Shown piece by piece: positions 45,164-53,899 of a DNA stretch of 64,000 nt; within the stretch, counting starts at the first letter, position 1; every line of letters starts with the position of its first letter. Source of the stretch: Shewanella avicenniae (GTDB lineage: Bacteria; Pseudomonadota; Gammaproteobacteria; Enterobacterales; Shewanellaceae); NCBI RefSeq assembly GCF_017354945.1, contig NZ_CP071503.1, positions 1,736,001-1,800,000 of the forward strand, read 5' to 3'. Below the pieces are notes generated by a model. That model was not told the origin of the DNA and searched no databases. It saw only the letters and a program-made list of their open reading frames with translations. Both the position numbers and the translations under genes were made by a program.

Positions 45164-45374
45164 CTTAAACCCCCTAAAACGCCTAGCTTATCTTTGGAAG
45201 GAAACTCATTTTTGTAGTGACCTACACTTAATCTTAGACACTATTTTGTGGGCAATGTCAAAAAAATGTAGAAAAAACAATAGGAAATAGTTGCATTGGC
45301 AACAGTTGCAATTGAGAGGATTGCAATGGTGAGATGAAATTTGTGGCGTTGGTAGCCGGCAGCAAGGCATTAAA

Positions 45375-45397
45375 AAAGGAGCCATTTAGGCTCCTTT
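45375..45397 (-). terminator. Terminator after sodB
   Basis: AAAGGAGCC-ATTTA-GGCTCCTTT; read on the minus strand the stem is followed by a T run. About 25 bases after the sodB stop. Confidence 0.82.
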
Positions 45398-45420
45398 ATC
45401 AAACGCAGTGATTGCTGAGA

Positions 45421-45999
45421 TTAAGCGAAGTTTGCGTTTACGAAATCCCAGTTTACCAGTTCCCAGAAGTGTGCAAGGTAGTTAGGACGTGCGTTACGGT
45501 AATCGATGTAGTAAGCATGTTCCCACACGTCAACAGTCAGCAGTGGGGTCACGTCGTCAGTCAGTGGACAACCTGCGTTGGAGGTGTTGTGCAGTGCGAT
45601 AGAACCGTCTGCTTTTTTCACCAGCCAAGTCCAACCTGAACCAAAGTTGCCTACAGCACTCTTAGTGAACTCTTCTTTGAATGCTTCAAAAGAACCGAAA
45701 GTTGTGTTGATTGCGTCTGCAATAGCACCTGTTGCAGCACCGCCAGCGTTAGGCGCTAGGCAGTTCCAGTAGAAGGTGTGGTTCCATACTTGCGCTGCGT
45801 TGTTAAATACGCCGCCAGTTGAAGCTTTGATGATCTCTTCCAGAGATTTACCTTCGAACTCTGAACCTTCAACCAGCTTATTAAGGTTTACCACATAAGT
45901 GTTGTGGTGTTTACCGTAGTGGTATTCGATGGTTTCTTTAGAAATGTGTGGTTCCAGAGCGTCTTGTGCATAAGGTAATGCAGGTAATTCGAAAGCCAT
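45421..45999 (-). CDS. sodB: Superoxide dismutase (Fe)
   Basis: 192-residue cytoplasmic iron superoxide dismutase. Metal ligands are His in [12 protein letters not shown], His in WNHTFYW, and Asp plus His in [11 protein letters not shown]. The spacing and [13 protein letters not shown] signature, without a leader peptide, fit SodB rather than the manganese enzyme. GGAGAG gives the ribosome site. Monocistronic, with its own terminator. Confidence 0.96.
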   Translation of the reverse strand: MAFELPALPYAQDALEPHISKETIEYHYGKHHNTYVVNLNKLVEGSEFEGKSLEEIIKASTGGVFNNAAQVWNHTFYWNCLAPNAGGAATGAIADAINTTFGSFEAFKEEFTKSAVGNFGSGWTWLVKKADGSIALHNTSNAGCPLTDDVTPLLTVDVWEHAYYIDYRNARPNYLAHFWELVNWDFVNANFA

Positions 46000-46246
46000 T
46001 TTTATCTCTCCATTGACTTGGTTATTCGGGTTTAATGTTGCTCACTGGCATCTATTGTACTGACAAATTGTGTGATGTGCATCATTGTTTGTGTTTAAAT
46101 TACTGTTGTATCACGGTAAAAATATCGATTAATCAGATTAGTTTAGTCGATTAAAGACCATATAAAAGGTGTGTTTTTGTTGTGGGTGCGACTGACGTAC
46201 AATATAGTCAAGTCATGTTGTCGACGATGATAATTCAGGAAATCAA

Positions 46247-46582
46247 ATGGAAACTGTAGACAAAATCAAGCAGCAGATCGCTGAAAACCCAATTATTGTG
46301 TATATGAAGGGTTCCCCTAAATTGCCAAGCTGTGGTTTTTCATCGCAGGTGGCGCAGATCATGATTAACATGGGTGAGCAGTTTGCTTATGTTGATATTC
46401 TGCAACATCCTGACATCCGAGCTGAACTGCCTAAATATGCAAATTGGCCAACATTTCCACAATTGTGGGTTGAGGGTGAATTAATTGGTGGTTGTGACAT
46501 CGTTACTGAAATGTATCAGAAGGGTGAATTACAAACGCTGATCAAAGAAACTGCTGCTAAATATAAGAAAGACGACGAATAA
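46247..46582 (+). CDS. grxD: Monothiol glutaredoxin GrxD
   Basis: 111-residue CGFS-type glutaredoxin carrying and delivering [2Fe-2S] clusters. CGFS is at residues 29-32 within KLPSCGFSSQVAQIM. WPTFPQLWVEGELIGGCDI holds the cis-proline and GG glutathione-binding elements. Divergent from sodB; both take part in iron and oxidative homeostasis. TTGTTG/TACAAT at 46177/46198 is a possible promoter. Confidence 0.96.
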   Translation: METVDKIKQQIAENPIIVYMKGSPKLPSCGFSSQVAQIMINMGEQFAYVDILQHPDIRAELPKYANWPTFPQLWVEGELIGGCDIVTEMYQKGELQTLIKETAAKYKKDDE

Positions 46583-46598
46583 TTTTTTAATTTCGCAC

Positions 46599-46628
46599 AA
46601 AAGGAGCCTAAACCGGCTCCTTTTTTTT
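46599..46628 (+). terminator. Terminator after grxD
   Basis: AAAAGGAGCC-TAAACC-GGCTCCTTTT followed by further T; eight T in a row. Confidence 0.88.
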
Positions 46629-47201
46629 CACATTTTTTTAGCCAGTAAATGAAATCTTTCGATAACAAAATAACCATTAATTCAGTATTAATTAATGCAA
46701 TCCGCCAAACAATCAATATGAATGAAATGTAAAAAAGATCGTGAAAATTCGTTATGGTGGAGAAAGTTTTGGCTGGATGTAAAATTAAATCTTGTATTAA
46801 CAGTTGGTTACAGCAAAATCTGATGCGTTGTTACTGATGTTTTATTGATCGCAAATACATTTCTTTAGATTAATTTACACTATTTTACAAAATGATTTTT
46901 GCTACGTAATGGTTAAATAAATAACAAAGATTAACAGCTAAAAAAGACCAAAAAATTTAAATTGCTGGTGATTAATTCACCTTGTGAGTTATTTAATCAT
47001 CGTTTTGTTCCCAATGTGGAACCGTAAAAAAACAAGATTATAACAAATAATAAACTCATTGTGGGTAATGTAAAAAAATGTCGCTAATTGACGTGAGGCG
47101 TGAGTAACGACAGTATCATCCCCGAACCGAAATTTGGTTTGAATAAATATTAAATTTCATGCGAACAAGCGTGAAAACACAAATGAAGTCGGGAGTTTTG
47201 G
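46629..47201. other. Long AT-rich leader before TonB-dependent receptor
   Basis: About 570 bp without a gene. It is very AT-rich and contains three direct ATGTAAAA copies (46727, 46777, 47068) and two tandem TGTAAA on the minus strand (46873-46888). I see no riboswitch or coding frame. It most likely holds the regulated promoter and a long 5' untranslated region of the receptor gene. Confidence 0.45.
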
Positions 47202-49712
47202 ATGCTTAAAGTAAGTAAGCTGTCTTCTGCAGTTAAGTGGTCTTTGTTTGCCGCTATTGCAACTGGCAGTGTATCTACAGTGTCTGCATACGCTGCAGAT
47301 GGTGATAAAGTTGAACGTATCGAAGTTACTGGTAGCCGTATTCAACGCCAAGATATGGAATCTGCATCGCCAGTGACCTCTATCAGTGCTGAAGCTATCT
47401 CTGCACAAGGTTACACCTCTGTTGATCAGCTATTGCAAGAACAAACTTCAATGGCCGGTGCCGCATTAGGTGCTACCTCTAACAACGGTTCAGGCGGTAC
47501 TGCACAGGTTGACCTGCGTGGTATGGGCGCACAACGTACACTGGTACTGTTGAACGGTCGTCGTATGGTGAGTTCAGGTACTGGTGCGGATAGCGCTGTT
47601 GACTTGACTACTATTCCTGTTGCCATGATCCAACGTGTAGAAATCCTGAAAGACGGTGCATCTGCAGTATACGGCTCTGACGCGATTGCGGGTGTGGTAA
47701 ACATCATCACTAAGAAAGACTTCGATGGTTTCCAACTGGATGCTAAGTCTTCTACCACTGACCGTGGTGATGGCCAAACTTATGAAATGAGCGGCCTGTA
47801 CGGTTTCAACACCGACAATGGTGGCAACTACACTATCGGTGCTGCTTTCTCTAAGCGTAATGGCGTAATTCAAGGCGACCGCGCTTGGGTTGAGCCAGGT
47901 GCAAGCTCATTTATCCCTGAAGGTACTTTGGGCGGTATGCGTGCTGCAGCTGATGGTACTTGGTATGCACGTGACTACGGTTACGACTACACCCAAGACA
48001 GCTATTTCCAAACACCTTCTAAGCGCTACAGCGTCTTTGCCAACATGACCCAAGAACTGGGTAATGATTTGGTGCTGTCTGGCGAGCTGCTGTACACCAA
48101 GCGTAAGTCTAACCAGCAAATGGCTGCACAGCCTGCAAACTTGGATTTGGCTGTATGTACTGACACCCTGACCAGCAACTGTATCACTTTGGACTCAGCA
48201 ATGACTGCTGCTGGTATCGAAGCTGAAAATGGCCTGGTGAACTATCGTCGTCGTACTAACGAAGTGGGTCCGCGTATCTACTCTCAAGATACCGACACTT
48301 ACCGTGCGTCAGTTGATCTGCAAGGCTATGCAAATATCGGTAACGGTATGAGCTGGGATGTGTCTTACACCTATGGTAAGAACGAAGCAACCAGTGGCAC
48401 TGCTAACTCAATCAATGCAACTTGGATGTCTAACGCAATTTATGCAAACCAAGATGCATATTTCTATGGCGCTGGCATTCCTGCTGAAGATATCGACGCT
48501 ATCAGCTACATGGAAACCAACAAAGGTGGCAACGAACAACACGACGTTCAAGCTAACCTGAGTGGCGATCTGTTTGAAGTAAGCGGCGGCGCAGTAAGCT
48601 TTGCTATCGGTGCTGAATACCGTTACGAAGAAGGTTTCTTCAACCCTGATCCAATCATCGTTGCTGGTGAAAGTACTGCGGCACAGCAAGACCCTACTAA
48701 AGGTCACTATGACGTAATCTCTTTCTACCAAGAAGTGAGCGTACCGTTCACAGAAAAACTGACCGGTGACTTCGCGTTCCGTTACGACGAATACAGCACC
48801 TTCGGTAAAGCAACTACTTGGAAAGTGGGTCTGACTTATCGTGTGATCGATGATCTGATGCTGCGTGGTGTTGCTGCAACGGGATTCCGTGCACCTAACG
48901 TAAGTGAACTGTTTGGTGGTAACTCTGGTTCATTCGATTATTTGGATGACCCATGGGGTCGCGAACAAGATTCTCAAATTCTGGTAAACCGCACTTCAGA
49001 TCCTGATCTGCAACCAGAAGAGTCAGAGTCTTTCACTGCTGGTTTGGTTTACTCTCCAAGCTTCTTGGATGGTTTCTCAACCACTATCGACTACTGGAAA
49101 TTTAACATCACTGGCGCGATTACTCGTGTAGACGTACAAGACCGTCTGGACGCTTGTCATGCTGGTAACGCGGATGCGTGTGCTGTTATCAACGTAACTT
49201 CAGATGGCGACTTGACCAATCTGACTGCTGCGTTGACCAACGTAGGTACAGTGAAAACTAGCGGTGTTGATATCAACGTGGCGTACAAGTTTGAAGCACT
49301 GGGTCTGGACTGGGCAATCAACAACGACGCTACTTACCTGATCGGTTACGAGCAAGATGGTATCAGCTACGAAGGTTCTGTAGACGGTAACTTCGGTGCA
49401 TACGCTAAATGGCGTAACAACTTCAGCATCACTGCATCACAAGATGACTGGAGCGTAATGTACTACAACCGTTTCATAGATAGCATGACTGACCTTGGCT
49501 TGAACGATGGTACCAAAGCTGACTCAATCATCTACCACAACATCGTGGCCACTTATCACTTCACTGACGCGCTCAGCTTGTCAGCAGGTGTTAAGAACTT
49601 CACTGATGAAGACCCATCATGGGTATCTAACGGTAGCGACGGCGGTACTTCTCCAGAAGTATACGACGTAGTTGGCCGTCAGATTTACGGTAACGTAAGC
49701 TACAAGTTCTAA
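47202..49712 (+). CDS. TonB-dependent outer-membrane receptor
   Basis: 836-residue receptor. Signal peptide to about residue 31 (SAYA-AD). A TonB box-like VERIEVTGSRI is at 37-47. The plug has LVLLNGRRM and VEILKDGASAVYGSDAIAGVVNIIT. The beta-barrel ends in GNVSYKF with the terminal Phe. AGVKNFTDEDPSWVSNG resembles the group of receptors for carbohydrates or peptides in Shewanella/Alteromonas, but the ligand cannot be named. Codon use is strongly biased, suggesting high expression. The long upstream region probably controls it. Confidence 0.93.
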   Translation: MLKVSKLSSAVKWSLFAAIATGSVSTVSAYAADGDKVERIEVTGSRIQRQDMESASPVTSISAEAISAQGYTSVDQLLQEQTSMAGAALGATSNNGSGGTAQVDLRGMGAQRTLVLLNGRRMVSSGTGADSAVDLTTIPVAMIQRVEILKDGASAVYGSDAIAGVVNIITKKDFDGFQLDAKSSTTDRGDGQTYEMSGLYGFNTDNGGNYTIGAAFSKRNGVIQGDRAWVEPGASSFIPEGTLGGMRAAADGTWYARDYGYDYTQDSYFQTPSKRYSVFANMTQELGNDLVLSGELLYTKRKSNQQMAAQPANLDLAVCTDTLTSNCITLDSAMTAAGIEAENGLVNYRRRTNEVGPRIYSQDTDTYRASVDLQGYANIGNGMSWDVSYTYGKNEATSGTANSINATWMSNAIYANQDAYFYGAGIPAEDIDAISYMETNKGGNEQHDVQANLSGDLFEVSGGAVSFAIGAEYRYEEGFFNPDPIIVAGESTAAQQDPTKGHYDVISFYQEVSVPFTEKLTGDFAFRYDEYSTFGKATTWKVGLTYRVIDDLMLRGVAATGFRAPNVSELFGGNSGSFDYLDDPWGREQDSQILVNRTSDPDLQPEESESFTAGLVYSPSFLDGFSTTIDYWKFNITGAITRVDVQDRLDACHAGNADACAVINVTSDGDLTNLTAALTNVGTVKTSGVDINVAYKFEALGLDWAINNDATYLIGYEQDGISYEGSVDGNFGAYAKWRNNFSITASQDDWSVMYYNRFIDSMTDLGLNDGTKADSIIYHNIVATYHFTDALSLSAGVKNFTDEDPSWVSNGSDGGTSPEVYDVVGRQIYGNVSYKF

Positions 49713-49736
49713 TTTAATTCGTTAAATTGAACCCAT

Positions 49737-49765
49737 AAAAATCCCCGGCTTGCCGGGGATTTTTG
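49737..49765. terminator. Terminator between receptor and gloA
   Basis: AAAAATCCCCGG-CTTG-CCGGGGATTTTT; 12-bp stem with A and T runs on both sides, between convergent genes. Confidence 0.9.
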
Positions 49766-49799
49766 TTTTCAAAGATGAAATATGTAAGCTTTGAAAGGA

Positions 49800-50210
49800 T
49801 TAACCCAATCCTTGTGTTGCTGACTTCATCTGGATCAATTCGATTTTATAACCATCAGGATCTTCCACAAAGGCGATTTCTGTGGTGCCACCGGCGACTG
49901 GACCAGGGGCCCGTACCACTTTACCGCCAGCGGCTGCAATGGCTTCACAACGAGCATAAATATCGGCTTCACCAATCGCAATATGACCAAAAGCATTACC
50001 CATGTCGTACTGCTCTGTGCCCCAGTTATAGGTGAGTTCAATCACCGCAGCACCAGAACTTTCTTCGCCATAGCCAACAAACGCTAAACTGTATTTGTAC
50101 TGTGGATTTTCTGACTGGCGTAACAACTTCATCCCCATCACTTGGGTATAAAATTCAATGCTCTTTTCTAAGTTGCCTACGCGGATCATGGTGTGTAGTA
50201 CTTGCGACAT
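49800..50210 (-). CDS. gloA: Lactoylglutathione lyase (glyoxalase I)
   Basis: 136-residue enzyme that converts the methylglyoxal-glutathione hemithioacetal to S-lactoylglutathione. The metal ligands are in LHTMIRV (His), VIELTYN (Glu), FGHIAIG (His) and YKIELIQ (Glu). [14 protein letters not shown] is typical of the Ni2+-dependent bacterial form. Same length as E. coli GloA (135). Confidence 0.96.
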   Translation of the reverse strand: MSQVLHTMIRVGNLEKSIEFYTQVMGMKLLRQSENPQYKYSLAFVGYGEESSGAAVIELTYNWGTEQYDMGNAFGHIAIGEADIYARCEAIAAAGGKVVRAPGPVAGGTTEIAFVEDPDGYKIELIQMKSATQGLG

Positions 50211-50417
50211 TACGAGATTAACTCCTTAAGTTTACCTAACCGCCATTGAAAGAAGAGGGCGGTGCACAGAGACTGATGATGAGGCTTTTGTTCCCTATCG
50301 CATTTGACAATAAAAGCATGCTTTGTGGGTCACAAAAATTACATCGCGTCGTTGAATTTAAATAGTGGTGATTAATAATGATTTCAAACCTAACCTAGCG
50401 ACAAGCAGGAGACAAGT

Positions 50418-50501
50418 ATGTCATCAGAAATGAAATTGGCTTTAGGCACCACAGCAGGTATCGCACTGGTATTTATCGTGATGATTATTCAAATCTTCTG
50501 A
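50418..50501 (+). CDS. 27-residue single-helix membrane peptide
   Basis: A short frame of 27 codons starts at ATG 50418 after AGGAGAC, a strong ribosome site at proper spacing, and is followed by a hairpin terminator. The peptide MSSEMKLALG then a hydrophobic stretch (residues 13-27, rich in Ile, Val) would form one transmembrane helix. Composition matches the core chromosome. I do not know a family. The upstream 200 bp contains room for a promoter. Confidence 0.6.
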   Translation: MSSEMKLALGTTAGIALVFIVMIIQIF

Positions 50502-50516
50502 TCAAGCCAAGTAAAG

Positions 50517-50566
50517 AAAAATCCGCCTTCTTTGTTATATAGTAACTAAAAGGGCGGATTTTTTTT
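50517..50566. terminator. Terminator shared by small peptide gene and old nth 3' end
   Basis: AAAAATCCGCC and GGCGGATTTTT pair around a ~25-base loop that itself contains an inverted GTTA...TAAC; followed by eight T. Before the insertion it would also have served nth on the minus strand. Confidence 0.75.
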
Positions 50567-50580
50567 GGTGGCCTATCACC

Positions 50581-50835
50581 TTACTCTTCTGGATAGACCT
50601 TCTGTTTGTACTCACAAAGATCTTCAATAATACAGCTGCCACAGCGTGGTTTACGGGCAATACAGGTATAACGCCCGTGCAGTATGAGCCAATGGTGTAC
50701 ATCGACTTTAAATTCCGCAGGTACCACTTTTAGCAGCTTGTTTTCTACCTCAACAACATCTTTACCGGAAGCAAACTTAGTACGATTAGATACTCGGAAA
50801 ATATGCGTATCAACCGCGATCGTTGGCCAGCCAAA
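50581..50835 (-). pseudogene. nth: Detached 3' end of native nth (endonuclease III)
   Basis: 85 codons reading FGWPTIAVDTHIFRVSNRT through HHWLILHGRYTCIARKP to CGSCIIEDLC and a stop. It is the C-terminal 84 residues of a standard endonuclease III, with the catalytic Asp and the four [4Fe-4S] cysteines, but without start codon or helix-hairpin-helix. Its frame breaks exactly at the left copy of the 10-bp repeat. The 5' part of the gene is 9.95 kb away at 60784-61171. It closely resembles E. coli Nth, so it is the ancestral ending. Confidence 0.92.
50826..50835. repeat. Left attachment core (attL)
   Basis: GCCAGCCAAA; chromosomal nth to the left, element sequence to the right. The inner arm has ATGAT ending 13 bases from the core. 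Confidence 0.8.
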
Positions 50836-50901
50836 GCATAACTATGATAGATTATGACTATGTTATAAAATAACAAGCCATTAAAAAACCAAGGGTACTC
50901 T

Positions 50902-52569
50902 ATGCCAGCCAAACCGTTACTCTATACTTACATCCGATTTTCGACACAAGAACAGGCCAAAGGACATTCGATAGAGAGGCAACTCGATTACATAAACCGA
51001 GTTGCAAAGGAAAAAGGACTGGAGATTGATGACGCGCTTACAATGAAAGATTTCGGATTAAGTGCCTACCATGAAACGAATATTAAACGGGGAGCGTTAG
51101 GACAGTTTTTAAATGCGATTGATGAAGGCAAAGTACCAGCTGGCTCTGTTCTGGTTGTCGAAAGCATAGACCGCATTTCTCGTGCTAATCCATACCAAAG
51201 CCTGAAAACTATGATAGATATTATCAATGCGGGCATTACTGTTATTACTGCTATGGACCGCAAGGAATATAACTTAGAGAATATTACCAAAGAAATATTT
51301 CATTTAACTACTATGATCACTGAATTAGCTCGTGCTAATAATGAAAGTGAGGTTAAGTCTAAACGTGCAAAAGAAGCAATACTCAGTAAAATTAAATCGT
51401 GGGAAGCTGGAGAACGCGGTTTCAAGATCGGAGCTGGAAAGGCACCGATGTGGTTAGTTTGGGATAATGAAGAAAAAAAGTATGTTTTCAATCCCAGAAA
51501 AAAGCAAGTTATGCTCCGTAAAATTGAATTATTTAAACTTGGTCATGGTGGTCAAAAGATTGCTGATTTGCTTGAGCTAGAGTTTGGTGAAAAAATAACT
51601 CATAAAACAGGAGCAAATATTTACAGTGAAGTTAGACGTCCTTCTTTAATTGGTGAGCTGCACATGGAAAATGGAGGGAAAAAATATGTATTAAAAGAAT
51701 ATTATCCTCCATTAATAACACGATACGAATATTATGAACTGCTCTCGTTTGCAGCGAAGCGAACCGCAGTAAAATCGGGTCAAAAATTTGTAGGTATTAT
51801 CTCGGGTATCGATATTTTTAAATGTAGTTCTTGTGGTAAGTCAGTAGGCTCACATGTTATTTATCGTAAAAAATTACTTCAGGATGTAACTGGCGGTCAT
51901 AAAAGATATGGATGTGTTGAGGCAAGACGAAATAATAATTGTGAAATGAAGGCAACTGTTCAAATAGACTTTGTTGAAAATGCAGTTGTTAGATTTTGTC
52001 AAGATCGAGTTAATTTACGTAGAATACTTCTAAAAACACGAGATCAAAGTGAAATTATTGAGCAGGTTAAGTTGTTAAATGAAGAGAAAATAATGATTCA
52101 AGATAAGATTGAATTATTAGTTGAGTCATTAACTCACTACTCACAGAAAGCTCCTACTTCTGTATTGAACAAGATTTCTGAATTAGAATCAGAATTAGAG
52201 CTTGTAGCTAATAAAATAATTGATTCAGAATGTGAATTAGACATGATCAACCAAACTCAAAAGGATACTGTGAGTGAACGATGGGCTTCTCTTACAAAAA
52301 ATTTATCAACTATGCCAGTTGATGAAAGATTAAATTTAAGGCAATTAGTTGGTGATACCTTTAAGAATATCTGGCTTAAAACATATGATAAAAATGCTGA
52401 AAAACAATTTGGAATAAATTTACTGGTCCAAGAACGTCTTTTTAATGGTTCTCATAATAATTTTTTTGATTTAATTCTAGAATTTCATAACGGTTATAAG
52501 AGAATGTTGAGAATAGACTCAAAGTCTGGTGATTTAATTTCCGGCTTCGATTTTACTTCAAATGATTAA
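50902..52569 (+). CDS. Large serine recombinase (integrase)
   Basis: 555-residue site-specific recombinase. The resolvase-like N-terminal domain has the nucleophilic Ser in YIRFSTQEQ (residue 14) and arginines in ESIDRISR. A recombinase domain (GAGKAPMWLVWDN to IYSEVRRPSLIGEL) follows. A zinc ribbon with CSSCGKS and later cysteines precedes a long coiled coil (about 380-470). It sits 66 bp inside attL, as integrase genes usually do, and is the obvious agent of insertion in nth. The gene is much more AT-rich than the chromosome, especially its 3' half. Confidence 0.94.
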   Translation: MPAKPLLYTYIRFSTQEQAKGHSIERQLDYINRVAKEKGLEIDDALTMKDFGLSAYHETNIKRGALGQFLNAIDEGKVPAGSVLVVESIDRISRANPYQSLKTMIDIINAGITVITAMDRKEYNLENITKEIFHLTTMITELARANNESEVKSKRAKEAILSKIKSWEAGERGFKIGAGKAPMWLVWDNEEKKYVFNPRKKQVMLRKIELFKLGHGGQKIADLLELEFGEKITHKTGANIYSEVRRPSLIGELHMENGGKKYVLKEYYPPLITRYEYYELLSFAAKRTAVKSGQKFVGIISGIDIFKCSSCGKSVGSHVIYRKKLLQDVTGGHKRYGCVEARRNNNCEMKATVQIDFVENAVVRFCQDRVNLRRILLKTRDQSEIIEQVKLLNEEKIMIQDKIELLVESLTHYSQKAPTSVLNKISELESELELVANKIIDSECELDMINQTQKDTVSERWASLTKNLSTMPVDERLNLRQLVGDTFKNIWLKTYDKNAEKQFGINLLVQERLFNGSHNNFFDLILEFHNGYKRMLRIDSKSGDLISGFDFTSND

Positions 52570-52575
52570 AATTAT

Positions 52576-52628
52576 AAACCCCTTTGATTTTACGAATTTT
52601 TCGTTCGGAGAAAGAATTGGAGGGGTTT
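52576..52628. terminator. Hairpin after recombinase gene
   Basis: AAACCCCT and AGGGGTTT pair at the ends of a loop that contains a small ACGAA-TTCGT stem. It lies between the convergent recombinase and the 52655 gene and can serve both. Confidence 0.5.
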
Positions 52629-52654
52629 AAATTTTGTCATCAGTGTATTTAAAA

Positions 52655-52930
52655 TTAATTGTTTGCGTAAATTTTAAAGTCTTCCTTCTTTATTTGCTTG
52701 AAATTTGAACAGAAATCATCAACCACTTTCTTACTCATCGCTGTAAACACAGATTCGTTTACAGTCTCGCCTTGAACAACAATATTGTTGTTTTCATCTA
52801 TGATCGCAAGCTGAAAACCTTGAGTTATTTCAATGCCAGTATTCGACGATCTCAATAAATCAGTTATTGATGGCTGCTCTCTGTGACTCACGTTGTTTTT
52901 ACTCGTGATTGGTTTTGGTTCCTTTTTCAT
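52655..52930 (-). CDS. Hypothetical element protein
   Basis: 91-residue, Lys/Glu/Asn-rich soluble protein. QGFQLAIIDENNNIVVQGETV suggests a small beta-hairpin domain; the C-terminus is helical and charged. I recognise no family. I start it at MKKEPK (52930), with AAGGA eight bases upstream; an ATG three codons earlier overlaps that site. AT-rich like the rest of the left half. Being beside the recombinase it could be a recombination directionality factor, but that is only positional. Confidence 0.55.
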   Translation of the reverse strand: MKKEPKPITSKNNVSHREQPSITDLLRSSNTGIEITQGFQLAIIDENNNIVVQGETVNESVFTAMSKKVVDDFCSNFKQIKKEDFKIYANN

Positions 52931-53225
52931 GTTTGTCATCCTTGACGTAATTCATTTAAAAGCATCTAACAAGCTAACTAGAAATTATCTTAGCTTATTT
53001 GACTTTATTAAAATTAATTTTTTTCAATATTTACATTTGTTAAAAATATATAAAAAACCAATAAAATCATATAGATATAAATCACTTTTTATCGTTTTTA
53101 CAAAAGTATTGTTATATTGTAATTCATTATTTTAGTTTTAAAAAAATCTCTGGAATATTTGACATAAGATAAGTTTTACAAGAGTGATGTTGCTCTTGCA
53201 TAACACGTCTACAAGGATGTTAAAA

Positions 53226-53660
53226 ATGGCAAAAATGAATGTTTTTGTAACGACGAAGTCATGCGTCGATGCAAATACCGGTGAGCTAATGTTCACAGAG
53301 GAAGTTATGCAAACTAGCTTAACAAAAGCAGTTAAGATCAACTTCGTACAACTTTATGACTCGATAGAGTATCTCGATGGATTATCCGGAACTGAAATAA
53401 AAGTTTTGTTTTTTTTGGCCGGAAAGGCTGAGATGAACACTGCTCAAGTTGATATATCGACCGCTTTACGCCTTGAAATCTCTGAACGATTTAAAATCAA
53501 AAAAGGATCGGTTCGCAACATGATCTTAAAGTTGATTGGTCTTGGACTTATCAAACCTCTTAAGAATCAGAAGTACATGTTGAACCCTTTTGTTGTTTTT
53601 AAAGGGAACTCCAATAATGTCGTGAAAGTCAGAGAGTTGTTTGTCAATGAACGTAAGTGA
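53226..53660 (+). CDS. RepL-like plasmid replication protein
   Basis: 144-residue protein with a winged-helix body. DANTGELMFTEE near the start, then LDGLSGTEIKVLFFLAGKAE, ALRLEISERFKIKKGSVRNMI (helix-turn-helix) and YMLNPFVVFKGNSNN match the plan of RepL initiators of small rolling-circle-type plasmids. It suggests that the element can replicate when excised, which is inference. I start it at MAKMNV with AAGGA upstream; a 14-codon extension exists. An inverted CAAGAG...CTCTTG precedes it (53179-53198), possibly a control site. Confidence 0.62.
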   Translation: MAKMNVFVTTKSCVDANTGELMFTEEVMQTSLTKAVKINFVQLYDSIEYLDGLSGTEIKVLFFLAGKAEMNTAQVDISTALRLEISERFKIKKGSVRNMILKLIGLGLIKPLKNQKYMLNPFVVFKGNSNNVVKVRELFVNERK

Positions 53661-53705
53661 TTAGTTTGTCTCCCCTTTTAAATATTGTATTAGAGGGGGA
53701 GGAAG

Positions 53706-53795
53706 ATGGATTTGCTTAACATGTTGATTATCAACAAAAACGATGTGTTTTATTTAATGTACTTATGTCATCAGCAAGATGACATTGTGCAATAG
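53706..53795 (+). CDS. 29-residue ORF with a sequestered ribosome site
   Basis: Short frame starting at ATG 53706, directly after GAGGGGGAGGAAG, the strongest Shine-Dalgarno-like sequence in the element. The peptide MDLLNMLIINKNDVFYLMYL then a Cys/His/Asp-rich tail has no known relatives to me. CTCCCC at 53670-53675 can pair with the GGGGAG of the ribosome site (53696-53701), so translation might be switched. It sits between the RepL-like gene and the next unknown gene. Could be non-functional. Confidence 0.4.
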   Translation: MDLLNMLIINKNDVFYLMYLCHQQDDIVQ

Positions 53796-53899
53796 CTTTA
53801 AGTCTCAAAGTTTTTTTGATTTTTTTATCAAATTTAAATTGGCAAAAATATTTTGTGATAAAATCATTTTTGCCATTTGAAAAAAGGAAGGAGTTTAAA

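Noticed and set aside
47202-49712. Frames on the minus strand inside the TonB receptor gene
   Set aside because: They are shadows of a strongly codon-biased gene.
50581-50835. A second, functional endonuclease III
   Set aside because: The fragment has no start codon and lacks the helix-hairpin-helix and catalytic Lys.
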